Assembly (NCBI GenBank): GCA_009926065.1
Contig: RFPP01000010.1
Location: 1 to 60,530 of the forward strand
Origin: Flavobacteriaceae bacterium
Lineage (GTDB): Bacteria; Bacteroidota; Bacteroidia; Flavobacteriales; Flavobacteriaceae
Reading direction: 5' to 3'
Length of the DNA: 60,530 nucleotides
The notes beneath the pieces were generated by a model. The model did no database searches. It was not told the origin of the DNA and saw nothing but the letters and a program-made list of their open reading frames with translations. A program made the translations under genes and the position numbers. Shown here one piece after another: positions 16,664 through 26,965 of the stretch; positions within the stretch are counted from its first letter, which is position 1; each line of letters opens with the position of its first letter.

Positions 16664-18106
16664 ATGACAATATCCTACGAAAAAGAAGTATTATTTCAAG
16701 CCAAAAGAAGAAGAGCTGGAGTAGAATTTATTAAAATAATCAGCGATTTATGGTATGATAAATCAATAGAAATGGTGCTTTTTAGAAATCAATTAATTGA
16801 TAAAAATGTAAGCGAAATCATTAATCTACATGAATATGCAGGTGAATTTGTAGGTAAACCAATTTCAATATTTGATACAGTAGAAATTGCAAAAGCAATA
16901 CTATCATTGGATTTACCACCGTCTAAATTAGATATCGGAAAACTAACTTATGAATACCATTTAAATGATAACCTACATAATAATGTAAAAGCGTTTGTAA
17001 TTGACAAATTAAATTACATAAAGAATACTGAGGAAATCAATTCTAAAGATGTTGTTCTTTATGGTTTTGGTAGAATAGGAAGATTGCTTGCGCGAGAATT
17101 AATGATAAAAATGGGTAAGGGTGAACAATTAAGATTGAGAGCTATAGTTACACGTGACAAAAACGATTCGGTTACTTTAGAAAAAAGAGCGTCATTATTG
17201 CGTTACGACTCTATTCACGGAGATTTTATGGGTTCAGTAGTTGCCGATGTTAAAAATAATGCATTAATAATCAATGGTACTACTGTTCATATAATTACAG
17301 CCAACGGTCCTGAAGAAATTGATTATACTCAATTTGGAATAAACGATGCTTTAGTGATTGACAATACGGGAGCATATACAACTGAAGAAGCATTAAAACG
17401 TCATTTGTCATCAAAGGGTGCTCAAAAAGTGTTGCTAACAGCGCCCGGAAAAGGAGTGCCAAATATTGTTCATGGAGTAAATCACAATCAATACAACCCA
17501 GATGATGTTGATATTTTTTCAGCAGCTTCTTGTACAACCAATGCGATCACTCCAATATTAAAAGTAATTGAGGATACGCTAGGAGTTGTAAAAGGACATA
17601 TTGAAACTATTCATGCCTATACCAACGATCAAAATTTGGTGGATAATATGCACAAAAAATACCGTCGAGGTAGAGCTGCAGCTTTAAATATGGTGATAAC
17701 AGAAACTGGTGCGGGAAGTGCTGTTGCAAAAGCGTTGCCAAGTCTTACAGGAAAATTAACTTCCAATGCGATTAGAGTTCCTGTTCCAAACGGTTCATTG
17801 GTAATTTTAAATTTAGAGATAAAGAAAACGACTACTATTTCTAAAATCAATGCTATTATTAAAAAATACGCATTAGAAGGTGATTTAGTTGAGCAAATAA
17901 AATACTCGCTCAATAACGAGTTGGTTTCTTCAGATATTGTCGGTACATCAGCGCCTTCAATTTATGATAGTAATGCAACAATAGTTTCAGAAGACGGAAA
18001 AAATATAGTGCTATATATTTGGTACGATAATGAATATGGCTACAGCCACCAAGTAATTCGCCTGGCAAAGTATATTTCGAAAGTAAGACGTTTCGCCTAC
18101 TATTAA
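16664..18106 (+). CDS. gap: Glyceraldehyde-3-phosphate dehydrogenase, long form
   Basis: A 480-residue NAD(P)-dependent dehydrogenase of glycolysis or gluconeogenesis. The Rossmann motif GFGRIGR begins near residue 134 and the catalytic site is SAASCTTNAI with Cys290, plus His317 in ETIHAYTNDQ. Both are shifted by about 125-140 residues because of an N-terminal extension with no recognised motif; ordinary GAPDH is about 335 residues. Long forms occur in Bacteroidota and some proteobacteria beside a normal copy, often with a suspected gluconeogenic role, but the direction here is not shown by the sequence. Confidence 0.93.
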   Translation: MTISYEKEVLFQAKRRRAGVEFIKIISDLWYDKSIEMVLFRNQLIDKNVSEIINLHEYAGEFVGKPISIFDTVEIAKAILSLDLPPSKLDIGKLTYEYHLNDNLHNNVKAFVIDKLNYIKNTEEINSKDVVLYGFGRIGRLLARELMIKMGKGEQLRLRAIVTRDKNDSVTLEKRASLLRYDSIHGDFMGSVVADVKNNALIINGTTVHIITANGPEEIDYTQFGINDALVIDNTGAYTTEEALKRHLSSKGAQKVLLTAPGKGVPNIVHGVNHNQYNPDDVDIFSAASCTTNAITPILKVIEDTLGVVKGHIETIHAYTNDQNLVDNMHKKYRRGRAAALNMVITETGAGSAVAKALPSLTGKLTSNAIRVPVPNGSLVILNLEIKKTTTISKINAIIKKYALEGDLVEQIKYSLNNELVSSDIVGTSAPSIYDSNATIVSEDGKNIVLYIWYDNEYGYSHQVIRLAKYISKVRRFAYY

Positions 18107-18133
18107 AGATAAATAGTTTTTTGTTTAATTTAC

Positions 18134-18167
18134 AAAAAAATCAGTTTCGTAACTAAAACGGATTTTT
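18134..18167. terminator. Terminator between gap and the permease gene
   Basis: An imperfect stem (AAAAATC-a-GTTT against AAAC-g-GATTTTT) lies between convergent genes, with A- and T-tracts on its two sides. It is weaker than the others in this window. Confidence 0.5.
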
Positions 18168-18198
18168 CAATTTTGAATAAAATAAATCCACTTTATCT

Positions 18199-19608
18199 TT
18201 AATTCTCTTTATTCATCAAGTAATAAATCGGGATTCCAATTAGCATAATTAATACACCCCAACCACAAGTACTTGTTTTTGTAACTAATAAAGCGGCACA
18301 AATTGCGGATGCTATAATTAGGTATAAAAAAGGTAAAAACGGATATCCAAAAGCTTTGTAAGGTCTATCGGCATTTGGCATTTTCTTACGAAGAATAAAA
18401 ACCCCGTAGATGGTAAGTATATAAAATATAAGCACTATAATTACAACAAAATCTAATAAATCACCATATTTTCCAGTTAAACATAAAGCTGAAGCCCAAA
18501 AACATTGCGCCCATAAAGACCAAGAAGGCACACTTGACTCGTTTAAAGTAGCTGCTTTTTTGAAAAACAACCCATCTTTTGCCATGGTATAATAAACTCT
18601 TGCACCTGCCATAATCAATCCATTGTTACAGGCAAATGTTGAAATCATAATCATTAATGCAATAATTATGGTTCCCGAAGCACCAAAAATATTTTGCGAA
18701 GCGACAACCGCCACCCTATCCGATTCGGCAGTTGCAATTCCTTGAAGTGGAACTACAGCCAGATACATTAAATTAGCTAATATGTAAATAACACTTACAA
18801 TTAGGGTTCCTAAAAACAAACTTAATCCTACATTTCTTTTTGGGTTTTTAATTTCACCGGCAATAAAAGTAACTCCGTTCCAAGCATCACTTGAAAAAAC
18901 AGATCCTACTAAAGCCGCTGAAACAGCAGCAATTAAAGCCATTCCGCTTATCGGTATCCATGAGTTTGAATCTACTGCATATGATTTTACAGCCCACGCA
19001 TCGGTCCAATTGGCATTCCAAATCTCTGTTTTTGCGCCTAAAACAAATCCAAAAATAACCAAGCCTAAAAGAGATAAAATTTTAATGATTGTAAGAATAG
19101 TTTGTAAAATTTTACTGTTTTTCACTCCACGACTATTAACATAGGTAAGTAAAACAATGGTGATAATTGAAACAATTTGAGCCGCATGGAGTTGAAAATT
19201 TCCAGCTTCAAAGATGATATTTTTTTCACTCAGAGGAGGATATAAATAGGCCGCAAATTTAGAAAATGCTACCCCAACTGCAGCTATTGTTCCAGTTTGT
19301 ATTACAGCAAAAAAACTCCAACCATATAAAAATCCTATTAATTTTCCGTAGGCTTCTTTTAAGTAAACATATTGACCTCCTGCTTTTGGAAACATAGCGC
19401 TCAATTCGCCGTAACTAACTGCAGCAACAATTGTAAGTAAGGCTGTAAGTCCCCATATTGCAATTAGCCAGCCTGCAGATCCCACTTGCCGAACCATGTC
19501 TGAACTTACTATAAATATTCCTGAACCAATCATGGACCCCACAACTAGCATTGTTCCATCTAATAGTCCTAATTCTCTTTTAAAATCATCGGAGTTGTTA
19601 TCTTGCAT
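18199..19608 (-). CDS. APC-family amino acid permease
   Basis: A 469-residue polytopic inner-membrane transporter with about 12 transmembrane helices. The first helix carries MLVVGSMIGSGIFIV, the GSGI(F) substrate-backbone motif of the amino acid-polyamine-organocation family. Later motifs, such as FPKAGGQYVYLKEAYG and FIAGEIKNPKRNVG, fit the LAT/YkbA-like branch. The substrate cannot be assigned. It has its own promoter at 19630-19659 and no operon partner, since terminators lie on both sides. Confidence 0.9.
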   Translation of the reverse strand: MQDNNSDDFKRELGLLDGTMLVVGSMIGSGIFIVSSDMVRQVGSAGWLIAIWGLTALLTIVAAVSYGELSAMFPKAGGQYVYLKEAYGKLIGFLYGWSFFAVIQTGTIAAVGVAFSKFAAYLYPPLSEKNIIFEAGNFQLHAAQIVSIITIVLLTYVNSRGVKNSKILQTILTIIKILSLLGLVIFGFVLGAKTEIWNANWTDAWAVKSYAVDSNSWIPISGMALIAAVSAALVGSVFSSDAWNGVTFIAGEIKNPKRNVGLSLFLGTLIVSVIYILANLMYLAVVPLQGIATAESDRVAVVASQNIFGASGTIIIALMIMISTFACNNGLIMAGARVYYTMAKDGLFFKKAATLNESSVPSWSLWAQCFWASALCLTGKYGDLLDFVVIIVLIFYILTIYGVFILRKKMPNADRPYKAFGYPFLPFLYLIIASAICAALLVTKTSTCGWGVLIMLIGIPIYYLMNKEN

Positions 19609-19629
19609 AATTTTGGTTTTTGGTTTGGT

Positions 19630-19659
19630 TAAAGATAGGATTTTTAACTAAGTGAACAA
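19630..19659 (-). promoter_or_regulatory. Predicted permease promoter
   Basis: On the minus strand, TTG (19659-19657), 19 bases and TAtcTTTA (19637-19630), one base off the consensus, lie just before the ATG at 19608. Confidence 0.55.
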
Positions 19660-19700
19660 AAAAACTATAATATGATTTTGATTATTTTTCGGCAATAAAC

Positions 19701-19738
19701 AAAAAAAAGCGCCATGAAAACAGCGCTTTTTTTTTATT
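19701..19738 (-). terminator. Rho-independent terminator after aconitase
   Basis: AAGCGC and GCGCTT arms with a 10-base loop are bordered by A8 and T9. It lies 14 bases beyond the aconitase stop. Confidence 0.8.
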
Positions 19739-19751
19739 TTATAATATTAAT

Positions 19752-22016
19752 TTATGCTTTACCAGCAGCAATTAAGTTTAAAGCTGAACCAGCAACAAAC
19801 CAACCAATTTGGCTTTCATTATAGGTATGATTTGCTAAAATAACATCTTTAGATCCGTCTTCGTGAGCGAATTCAATTGACAATGGTTTGCCTGGAGCAA
19901 AATCTACTAAATCTAAGAAATTGATAGTGTCATTTTCTTGAATTTTATCGTAATCCGCCTCGTTTGCAAAAGTTAACGCTAACATACCTTGTTTTTTTAA
20001 ATTTGTTTCGTGAATACGAGCAAAAGATTTCACCAAAACCGCTTTAACTCCAAGAAATCGAGGTTCCATAGCAGCGTGTTCCCTTGAAGAACCTTCTCCA
20101 TAATTTTGATCACCCACAACGATACTTGGTACTCCAGCCGCTTTGTATGCTCTTGCTACTGCAGGAACTGCTTCATAAGCACCAGTTAATTGATTTTTTA
20201 CTTTGTTAGCTTCCTGATTGAACGCATTTACTGCTCCAATCAACATATTATTTGAAATATTATCTAAATGTCCGCGGAACCTCAACCATGGCCCTGCCAT
20301 AGAAATATGGTCGGTAGTACATTTTCCGAATGCTTTAATTAATAATTTAGCACCTGTGTAATTTTTTCCATCCCAGGCATCAAATGGTGCTAATAATTGC
20401 AATCTATCTGAAGTTTCAGAAACCGCAACTACTACTTTACTGCCATCTGCAGCCGGAGCTTGGAAACCATTATCAGCAACATCAAAACCTCTTTTTGGTA
20501 ATTCATCACCATTTGGTGGTAATAATTTTACAGCTTCTCCATTATCATTCAATAAAGTATCGGTGATTGGATTGAAAGTCAAATCTCCTGAAATTGCTAA
20601 TGCAGCAACCATTTCTGGTGAAGTTACAAAAGCGTGGGTGTTTGGATTTCCATCGGCACGCTTAGAAAAGTTTCTGTTAAATGAGTGAACTATAGTATTT
20701 TTTTCTCCTTTTTCTGCTCCAGTTCTATCCCACTGACCAATACATGGACCGCAAGCATTAGTGAAAACTTTAGTACCCATTTTTTCGAAAGTGGCTATAA
20801 TTCCATCTCTTTCGATTGTATATCTAATTTGCTCGGAACCTGGATTAATTCCAAATTCAGCTTTAGGGGAAATTCCATTTGCAACAGCTTGTTCAACTAT
20901 TGAAGCTGCACGTGCCATATCTTCATAAGATGAATTGGTACATGAACCTATTAATCCCCATTCTACTTTTAAAGGCCATCCATTTTTTGCTGCTTCTTCT
21001 TTCATTTTAGAAACTGGAGTTCCTCTATCAGGAGTGAAAGGACCATTGATATATGGCTCTAATTCACTTAGATTAATTTCGATTAATTGATCAAAATATT
21101 TTTCTGGGTTAGCATAAACTTCTGGGTCAGCAGTTAAATAGTCAGCTATTTTATCAGCAGCATCTACTACATCTTTACGATCAGTTGCCGTTAAATATCT
21201 TCTCATTGAATCATCATAACCAAATGTGGAAGTGGTAGCGCCAATTTCAGCACCCATGTTACAAATTGTACCTTTACCAGTACAAGACATATTAGTTGCG
21301 CCTTCCCCAAAATATTCAATAATTGCACCTGTTCCGCCTTTAACAGTAAGGATATCTGCAACTTTTAGAATAACATCTTTTGGAGCAGTCCAGCCGTTTA
21401 ATTTTCCTGTAAGTTTAACTCCAATTAATTTAGGAAATTTCAATTCCCAAGACATTCCTGACATAACATCCACCGCATCTGCACCACCAACACCAATTGC
21501 AAGCATTCCTAAACCACCTGCATTTACAGTGTGAGAATCGGTTCCAATCATCATACCACCAGGAAATGCATAATTTTCTAATACAATTTGGTGAATAATC
21601 CCAGAACCGGGTTTCCAGAAACCAATTCCATATTTATTAGAAACAGATGACAAAAAATCAAAGACTTCTTTAGATTGAGAATTTGCAACAGCCAAATCAG
21701 TTGAAGCGCCAACTTTGGCTTGTATTAAGTGATCACAATGCACTGTTGTAGGAACTGCAACTGTTTTCTTTCCAGCATGCATAAATTGCAATAAAGCCAT
21801 TTGAGCAGTGGCATCTTGACAAGCAACACGATCCGGAGCAAAGTCTACATAATCAACCCCATTTTTAAAGGATTGAGAAGGAGTTCCTTCCCAAAGATGG
21901 GTATATAAAATTTTCTCAGTTAAAGTTAATGGTCTTCCAACTATTTCTCTTGCTTTGTCTACACGAGAAGGCATATTGTCGTAAACCTTTTTTATCATTT
22001 CAATATCAAAAGCCAT
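19752..22016 (-). CDS. acn: Aconitate hydratase, mitochondrial type
   Basis: A 754-residue [4Fe-4S] enzyme interconverting citrate and isocitrate in the TCA cycle. The cluster ligands are Cys359 ([10 protein letters not shown]) and Cys422/Cys425 ([10 protein letters not shown]). The substrate-binding motif [10 protein letters not shown] and GTDSHT lie in the N-terminal half, and the swivel domain has [15 protein letters not shown]. The length and end ([10 protein letters not shown]) match the mitochondrial-type enzyme, which is shorter than AcnA and different from AcnB. Monocistronic, with a promoter at 22045-22052 and a terminator after it. Confidence 0.97.
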   Translation of the reverse strand: MAFDIEMIKKVYDNMPSRVDKAREIVGRPLTLTEKILYTHLWEGTPSQSFKNGVDYVDFAPDRVACQDATAQMALLQFMHAGKKTVAVPTTVHCDHLIQAKVGASTDLAVANSQSKEVFDFLSSVSNKYGIGFWKPGSGIIHQIVLENYAFPGGMMIGTDSHTVNAGGLGMLAIGVGGADAVDVMSGMSWELKFPKLIGVKLTGKLNGWTAPKDVILKVADILTVKGGTGAIIEYFGEGATNMSCTGKGTICNMGAEIGATTSTFGYDDSMRRYLTATDRKDVVDAADKIADYLTADPEVYANPEKYFDQLIEINLSELEPYINGPFTPDRGTPVSKMKEEAAKNGWPLKVEWGLIGSCTNSSYEDMARAASIVEQAVANGISPKAEFGINPGSEQIRYTIERDGIIATFEKMGTKVFTNACGPCIGQWDRTGAEKGEKNTIVHSFNRNFSKRADGNPNTHAFVTSPEMVAALAISGDLTFNPITDTLLNDNGEAVKLLPPNGDELPKRGFDVADNGFQAPAADGSKVVVAVSETSDRLQLLAPFDAWDGKNYTGAKLLIKAFGKCTTDHISMAGPWLRFRGHLDNISNNMLIGAVNAFNQEANKVKNQLTGAYEAVPAVARAYKAAGVPSIVVGDQNYGEGSSREHAAMEPRFLGVKAVLVKSFARIHETNLKKQGMLALTFANEADYDKIQENDTINFLDLVDFAPGKPLSIEFAHEDGSKDVILANHTYNESQIGWFVAGSALNLIAAGKA

Positions 22017-22044
22017 GGTAATAAATATTAGTTTATTTTGAATA

Positions 22045-22052
22045 CAAATTTA
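22045..22052 (-). promoter_or_regulatory. -7 element of the aconitase promoter
   Basis: TAaaTTTG on the minus strand is a perfect -7 match, 28 bases before the ATG. The -33 position at the 19-base distance reads TTT. Confidence 0.5.
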
Positions 22053-22231
22053 AGCAATAACATTTAATATTAAAGATATTTTAATAAAACAACGAATTAA
22101 TCCGATTATTATTTATAAAATAGCATTATTTGAGCAAAATATTATTAAAAAAACAAAAAAAAAATAAAATATTATCTAATTAATAAATAATGGCGAAATT
22201 TTTATTAATTTCTAAATTAATAAATGCAATA

Positions 22232-22264
22232 AACCTCAAATTTTAGGTTAAATTTGAGGTTTTC
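22232..22264 (-). terminator. Rho-independent terminator after moxR
   Basis: A perfect 12-base stem (AACCTCAAATTT with AAATTTGAGGTT) with a 6-base loop lies 19 bases beyond the MoxR stop. T-tracts are short on both sides. Confidence 0.75.
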
Positions 22265-22282
22265 TTATAAAAAAATATACAA

Positions 22283-23236
22283 TTATAATAAAGATTCAAT
22301 TATTTTTTCAATTGAAATCCCTTCGGCATCGGCTTTATAATTTTTCACTACACGATGTCTTAAGATGCCAATTGCTACCGCTTTCACATCTTCAATATCG
22401 GGTGAAAATTTACCATTGAATGCAGCATTTGCTTTAGCGGCTAAAATTAAATTTTGCGATGCTCTTGGCCCAGCACCCCAATCGATATAATTTTTTACAT
22501 AATCATTTGAAAGTGAATTATCTGGTCTTGTTTTACTAACTAAAGTTACCGCGTATTCAACGACATTATCAGCAACAGGGATTCTTCTAATTAACTGTTG
22601 GAAATCGATAATTTCTTGAGAGTTAAACAAAGGATTTACAACAATATCAGAATTTGAAGTAGTATTTTTAACCACTTGAACTTCTTCTTCAAATGTTGGA
22701 TAATCTAACTTTACAGAAAACATAAACCGGTCTAATTGCGCCTCAGGCAAAGGGTAAGTACCCTCTTGCTCAATAGGATTTTGAGTTGCCAAAACAAAAT
22801 AAGGTAAATCTAATTTGTAGTTGTATCCTGCAATAGTTACTGCTCTTTCTTGCATGGCTTCCAATAAAGCGGCTTGTGTTTTTGGCGGGGTTCTATTGAT
22901 TTCATCGGCTAAAATTATATTTGAAAAAATTGGGCCTTTAATAAATTTAAACTGACGATTTTCATCTAATATTTCACTTCCTAAAATATCCGAAGGCATT
23001 AAATCAGGGGTAAATTGAATTCTCTTGAAATCCAATCCTAAAGCTTGAGAAATGGTATTTACCATTAATGTCTTTGCCAAACCCGGTACACCAATTAATA
23101 AAGCATGACCGCCTGAGAAAATACTTAAAACAATTTGATCTATAACTTCTTCTTGACCTACAATTATTTTTGCAATTTCTTTTTTAAGTTCTTTTCGCTT
23201 CTGAACTAATTTATTAATTTCCTCTACGTCAGACAT
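22283..23236 (-). CDS. MoxR-family AAA+ ATPase
   Basis: A 317-residue ATPase of the MoxR subfamily, chaperone-like proteins that work with VWA-domain partners. Walker A is GVPGLAKT (49-56) and Walker B IILADEINR (Asp111, Glu112), followed by PKTQAALLEAM and the sensor 1 VLATQNPIEQEGTYPLPEAQLDRF block. No VWA or DUF58 gene is next to it. Instead it is the last gene of a unit with two periplasmic isomerases, 50 bases after the second one, so a link with envelope protein folding is possible but unproven. Confidence 0.93.
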   Translation of the reverse strand: MSDVEEINKLVQKRKELKKEIAKIIVGQEEVIDQIVLSIFSGGHALLIGVPGLAKTLMVNTISQALGLDFKRIQFTPDLMPSDILGSEILDENRQFKFIKGPIFSNIILADEINRTPPKTQAALLEAMQERAVTIAGYNYKLDLPYFVLATQNPIEQEGTYPLPEAQLDRFMFSVKLDYPTFEEEVQVVKNTTSNSDIVVNPLFNSQEIIDFQQLIRRIPVADNVVEYAVTLVSKTRPDNSLSNDYVKNYIDWGAGPRASQNLILAAKANAAFNGKFSPDIEDVKAVAIGILRHRVVKNYKADAEGISIEKIIESLL

Positions 23237-23286
23237 TTTATTATTTATAGAATTTAGATTAATAATCTACAACTTGGTTTGGATTT

Positions 23287-24714
23287 TTATTTTTTTAACC
23301 AATTATTGGTAAAAATACAATCTCGGTATTCACCATTAATTTTAATATAAGTTTCTTTAATTTTTTCATCAAACCATTTTCCAATCGCTTTAATTTGTTT
23401 TTCTTTTAAAGCTAAGTTTTTTATTTTAATGTAATCTTTTGCATAATCAGCCATGTGCTCATTAATACGATTAGTTACTGTTAAAAGTTTGAATTTCTTT
23501 TTACCGGTTTGATCCTCCTCTCCTATTGGATTACTAACTTCCCCTTCTTTTAAATTAGAAACATTTGAATAAAGTGTAGGGTCCATTTTAGTTAGCTCAA
23601 AACGAGTGTCTTGTGTTTTTGGATTAATTAAAACCCCTCCATTTGCTCTAGTTTCTTTTTCATCCGACAAGGTTCTTGCTGCTTCCGCAAATGTAATTTC
23701 CTTATCTTCAATTCTTTTTTTAATCAGTACAATTTTTTCTTTTGCAGCTTTTAAAGATTCCTCTGAAACCTTTGGTATTAATAAAATGTGACGCAAATCA
23801 ATTTCTTGACCTCTAATTTTCTCTACATATATAATATGAAAACCAAATTCTGTTTCAAAAGGCTCAGATATTTCTCCTTCAGCTAGGCTAAATGCGACAT
23901 CTTTAAACTCCTTGACAAAAGGTGTTTTTCGAGTCATTTTGTAAAAACCACCGGAAGATCGGGAACCTGGATCTTCAGAATACAATACTGCTTTACTGAA
24001 AAAACTTGCTCCACCCTGAATATCTTTTTTAAAACCTTTGAGTTTATCTATTACTTTTTGTTTTTCTTCTTCAGTAATTTTAGGAGTCACCACAATTTGT
24101 GAAACTTCCATTTCCGATCCAAAAACTGGTAATTCTGTAAATGGAATTTTCTTGAAAAAAGTTCGTACTTCCTCTGGTGTCACTTCTACTGCATCAATGA
24201 TCTTTTTTTGCATGTCTTCAGCCAACTTATTTTCTTTAAGTATATCAAAGAAGTAAGTTTTGAATTCTTCCTCGGTATTTTTCTTATAGTATTGAATAAC
24301 CTTATCCATAGAACCAATTTGTTCAACCATGTAGTTGATTCTATCTTCCATCATTTTCTTAATTTCATCATCTTTTACAATAATACTGTCTTGAATTGCT
24401 TGATGAGCATATAATTTATCTTCTAATAATTTACCCAACATTTGGCATCTTGTAATGTCCTTAATTGAATTTCCTTGACTTGAAATTTCGAGATAAGCTT
24501 TATCAATATCAGAATCTAAAACCATATATTCTCCTACAGTTGCAATGATTCCATCTACTTTTTGTCGTGATTGAGGTTGCTTAACTTTGACAGAATCTGT
24601 AGGTTTTTCAATAATTATTTCTTGAGCATTGGCAGAAAAACCTATAACTGTAAAAAGAAAAATTATTGCTATCTGGTTATTTAAAAATCTTATATTCATA
24701 TTTTTTATTGTCAT
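23287..24714 (-). CDS. SurA-like periplasmic peptidyl-prolyl isomerase
   Basis: A 475-residue exported chaperone/isomerase. The signal peptide (about 6-30) ends at SANAQ. A SurA-type N-terminal helical domain (50-195) is followed by two parvulin rotamase domains, at about 200-300 (MEVSQIVVTP...SRSSGGFYKM...FGFHIIYVEKI) and 305-405 (IDLRHILLIP...RANGGVL). It should help fold outer-membrane proteins. ATG 24714 is used; an ATG five codons on (24699) would also give a good signal peptide. It sits 58 bases downstream of another PpiC-type gene. Confidence 0.9.
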   Translation of the reverse strand: MTIKNMNIRFLNNQIAIIFLFTVIGFSANAQEIIIEKPTDSVKVKQPQSRQKVDGIIATVGEYMVLDSDIDKAYLEISSQGNSIKDITRCQMLGKLLEDKLYAHQAIQDSIIVKDDEIKKMMEDRINYMVEQIGSMDKVIQYYKKNTEEEFKTYFFDILKENKLAEDMQKKIIDAVEVTPEEVRTFFKKIPFTELPVFGSEMEVSQIVVTPKITEEEKQKVIDKLKGFKKDIQGGASFFSKAVLYSEDPGSRSSGGFYKMTRKTPFVKEFKDVAFSLAEGEISEPFETEFGFHIIYVEKIRGQEIDLRHILLIPKVSEESLKAAKEKIVLIKKRIEDKEITFAEAARTLSDEKETRANGGVLINPKTQDTRFELTKMDPTLYSNVSNLKEGEVSNPIGEEDQTGKKKFKLLTVTNRINEHMADYAKDYIKIKNLALKEKQIKAIGKWFDEKIKETYIKINGEYRDCIFTNNWLKK

Positions 24715-24772
24715 TATCCGTTAATTCTAATCGCTATTATTGTATTATTTATATTTAACTTGGTTAGTTAAG

Positions 24773-26755
24773 TTATGGTTTCAATTGTTTTTTTATACTA
24801 TCAAAAACAACTTGGTTGATTTCTATTTTAAATTCGTTTTTTAAATCTTTTACCCAATTGTCTTCTAAAAATTGTTGATAATCATTAATAGCTTTTCCTT
24901 TGCATTCATCAAGTAATTTTGGTCCGGCTGGCAAAGTTGCATTTATTTTAGTTACAAAATAATACTCTCCTTCTTTTATTATGTCAGAAATTCCTGTTTC
25001 AAACTTTATATTTTTAGGCAATGCTTCATTTCCTTCTTCAAAAATACCCGCTTTTGCCATTATATTTACAGCACCTTCCCTACTATTTAGTTTTTCTTTA
25101 ATAAAATCAACTGATTTATCATTTTTTAAATATTTAGATGCTTTTTTAATAATATCTATATTAGTGGAAGAAAGGATAATTACATCCAAACGATTTTTCC
25201 ATTGGTAATTACTTATATTTTTATCATAAAATGATTTTAAACCTAGGGTATCTGTTTTTGATTTATTCCAAATTTCTTTTTCCATTAAATCGAATAGTAA
25301 TAATCCGTCTCTATATTCGTCCATAACTGCAGAAAATTCTGGAAACTCTTTCTCTAAGTTATCATCATAATATTGAGACAATTCCTGATCTATATAGCTT
25401 TGATAAAACTTATCAATTAATTTAGTAATTGGTTTTAGGGTGATTTTATTTTTTTGTTGTTCTTTCACATAATTTAAAAAAGACGAACCCGTTAGCGATT
25501 TAGTGCCATTTATAGTAACTAAATTTTTATTGAATACCTTTAAATCAGAAGGTATTTCCCATTTCCCATCGTAGATATCGTTACTTACCGTATTTAAAAT
25601 TATAGAATAGAATTTATCATCTCTTTTTATACTATATTTCTTTCTTAATTTTTCATTCATAGAAGCGGTAATCAGTCGTGAACGATCGTCTTTACTTACT
25701 TTCGATTCTAAATCAGAACGCATTTCATCAATTGATTTAACTGAAAATTTATCAATTAATTTAACAATATGCCATCCGTACTGAGTTTTAAATGGTTCTG
25801 AAATAGGGTTATCTTTAGTCAAATTGAAAGCTACATTTTCAAATTCTTCTGAACTTAATTGTCCTGAACCAAATCGATTTAATACTCCACCTTTGTTAGA
25901 AGAAGATTTGTCATCTGAAAATTGTTTTGCCAGATCTTCAAATTTTTCCCCTTGTTGCAATTTCTTATAAATATCTTGAATAGTATTCATTCCTTTATCT
26001 ACATTATCGGTGTTTTCAGATTTTTCTGAAGGATTCATTATCATTATGTGAGCTACAATAACATCTCCTCTATTATCTCGAATATCAACAACTTTTATTA
26101 AATGATAGCCAAAACGAGTGCGTATCGGATAAGATATACTTCCTTTTGAAGTTTTGTATGCACCAGTTTCAAAAGAATAAACCATTCTAAATGCCGTAAA
26201 ATAACCTAAATCGCCTTTATTGTCTTTGGCCGATGGGTCTTGAGAAAATTCAGCAGCTAATTTGCCAAAATCTTCTCCTGAAATTGCTCTTTTTCGTACC
26301 TCCAAAGCTTGTTTATAGGCCTTTAAAGTATCTTCAGGAGTAGCATTTTCATCCACGGAAAATAAAATATGAGAGGCCTTAATTTCTTTTAAAAATCTTT
26401 TATAAGCTTCTTCGACAAGTTCTTTTGTTACTTTTGAATCTGAGGTATAATTTTTTGAAAGCTGAGTTCTGTAAGATTTCAATTCATTTTGGTAAGAAGT
26501 GCCGTTTTGAAGTCCTAATTTATAGGCTTTATTTATTTTTAATTTATATCCAACAAATAATTCAAGATAATTATTTAATTCTTTTTGTGATTCATCTTTA
26601 ACTAGATCCAGATTTTTCTTGTAAACTCTAACAAATTCATCGGTAAAATAGGGCTTATTGTCAATAGTAAATAAAACTTCTTTCGAACTATTTTGAGCAA
26701 ACCCGATTACATTCAGAAATAATAAAATACCAAAAAACAATTGTTTCATTTTCAT
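24773..26755 (-). CDS. PpiC-type peptidyl-prolyl isomerase, two rotamase domains
   Basis: A 660-residue exported protein with a signal peptide of about 21 residues (ending GFAQ). Two parvulin domains are visible: about 125-225 (ASHILFSVDE...DNKGDLGYFTAF...FGYHLIKV) and 230-340 (AHIMIMNPSE...NKGGVLNRFGSG...YGWHIVKL). The last 300 residues have no motif I recognise and may bind clients or the envelope. First gene of an isomerase-isomerase-MoxR unit with a near-perfect promoter at 26815-26844, divergent from prfC. Confidence 0.9.
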   Translation of the reverse strand: MKMKQLFFGILLFLNVIGFAQNSSKEVLFTIDNKPYFTDEFVRVYKKNLDLVKDESQKELNNYLELFVGYKLKINKAYKLGLQNGTSYQNELKSYRTQLSKNYTSDSKVTKELVEEAYKRFLKEIKASHILFSVDENATPEDTLKAYKQALEVRKRAISGEDFGKLAAEFSQDPSAKDNKGDLGYFTAFRMVYSFETGAYKTSKGSISYPIRTRFGYHLIKVVDIRDNRGDVIVAHIMIMNPSEKSENTDNVDKGMNTIQDIYKKLQQGEKFEDLAKQFSDDKSSSNKGGVLNRFGSGQLSSEEFENVAFNLTKDNPISEPFKTQYGWHIVKLIDKFSVKSIDEMRSDLESKVSKDDRSRLITASMNEKLRKKYSIKRDDKFYSIILNTVSNDIYDGKWEIPSDLKVFNKNLVTINGTKSLTGSSFLNYVKEQQKNKITLKPITKLIDKFYQSYIDQELSQYYDDNLEKEFPEFSAVMDEYRDGLLLFDLMEKEIWNKSKTDTLGLKSFYDKNISNYQWKNRLDVIILSSTNIDIIKKASKYLKNDKSVDFIKEKLNSREGAVNIMAKAGIFEEGNEALPKNIKFETGISDIIKEGEYYFVTKINATLPAGPKLLDECKGKAINDYQQFLEDNWVKDLKNEFKIEINQVVFDSIKKQLKP

Positions 26756-26814
26756 TTAAAATAATAATTAACTTAATATTTGATTAGCAGTAGCTAGATA
26801 TAAATTGTAACTCA

Positions 26815-26844
26815 CAAAAATAACAATTCAATTACATTATACAA
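26815..26844 (-). promoter_or_regulatory. Consensus promoter of the isomerase operon
   Basis: On the minus strand, TTG (26844-26842), exactly 19 bases and TAttTTTG (26822-26815) give a full match to the Bacteroidota sigma-A consensus. The leader would be about 55 bases. Confidence 0.7.
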
Positions 26845-26938
26845 CTATCGTGGGTACTATTAACATAAATTTATTAACATAAATCTCATAAATAAAATAG
26901 ACTTTAACTTGATTTAGAAATAATTGTTGAATAAATAG

Positions 26939-26946
26939 TATTTTTG
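26939..26946 (+). promoter_or_regulatory. -7 element of the prfC promoter
   Basis: TAttTTTG lies 19 bases before the prfC ATG. The -33 element is less clear (a TTA 22 bases upstream). Confidence 0.5.
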
Positions 26947-26965
26947 CAATCCATTAACTAAACTT

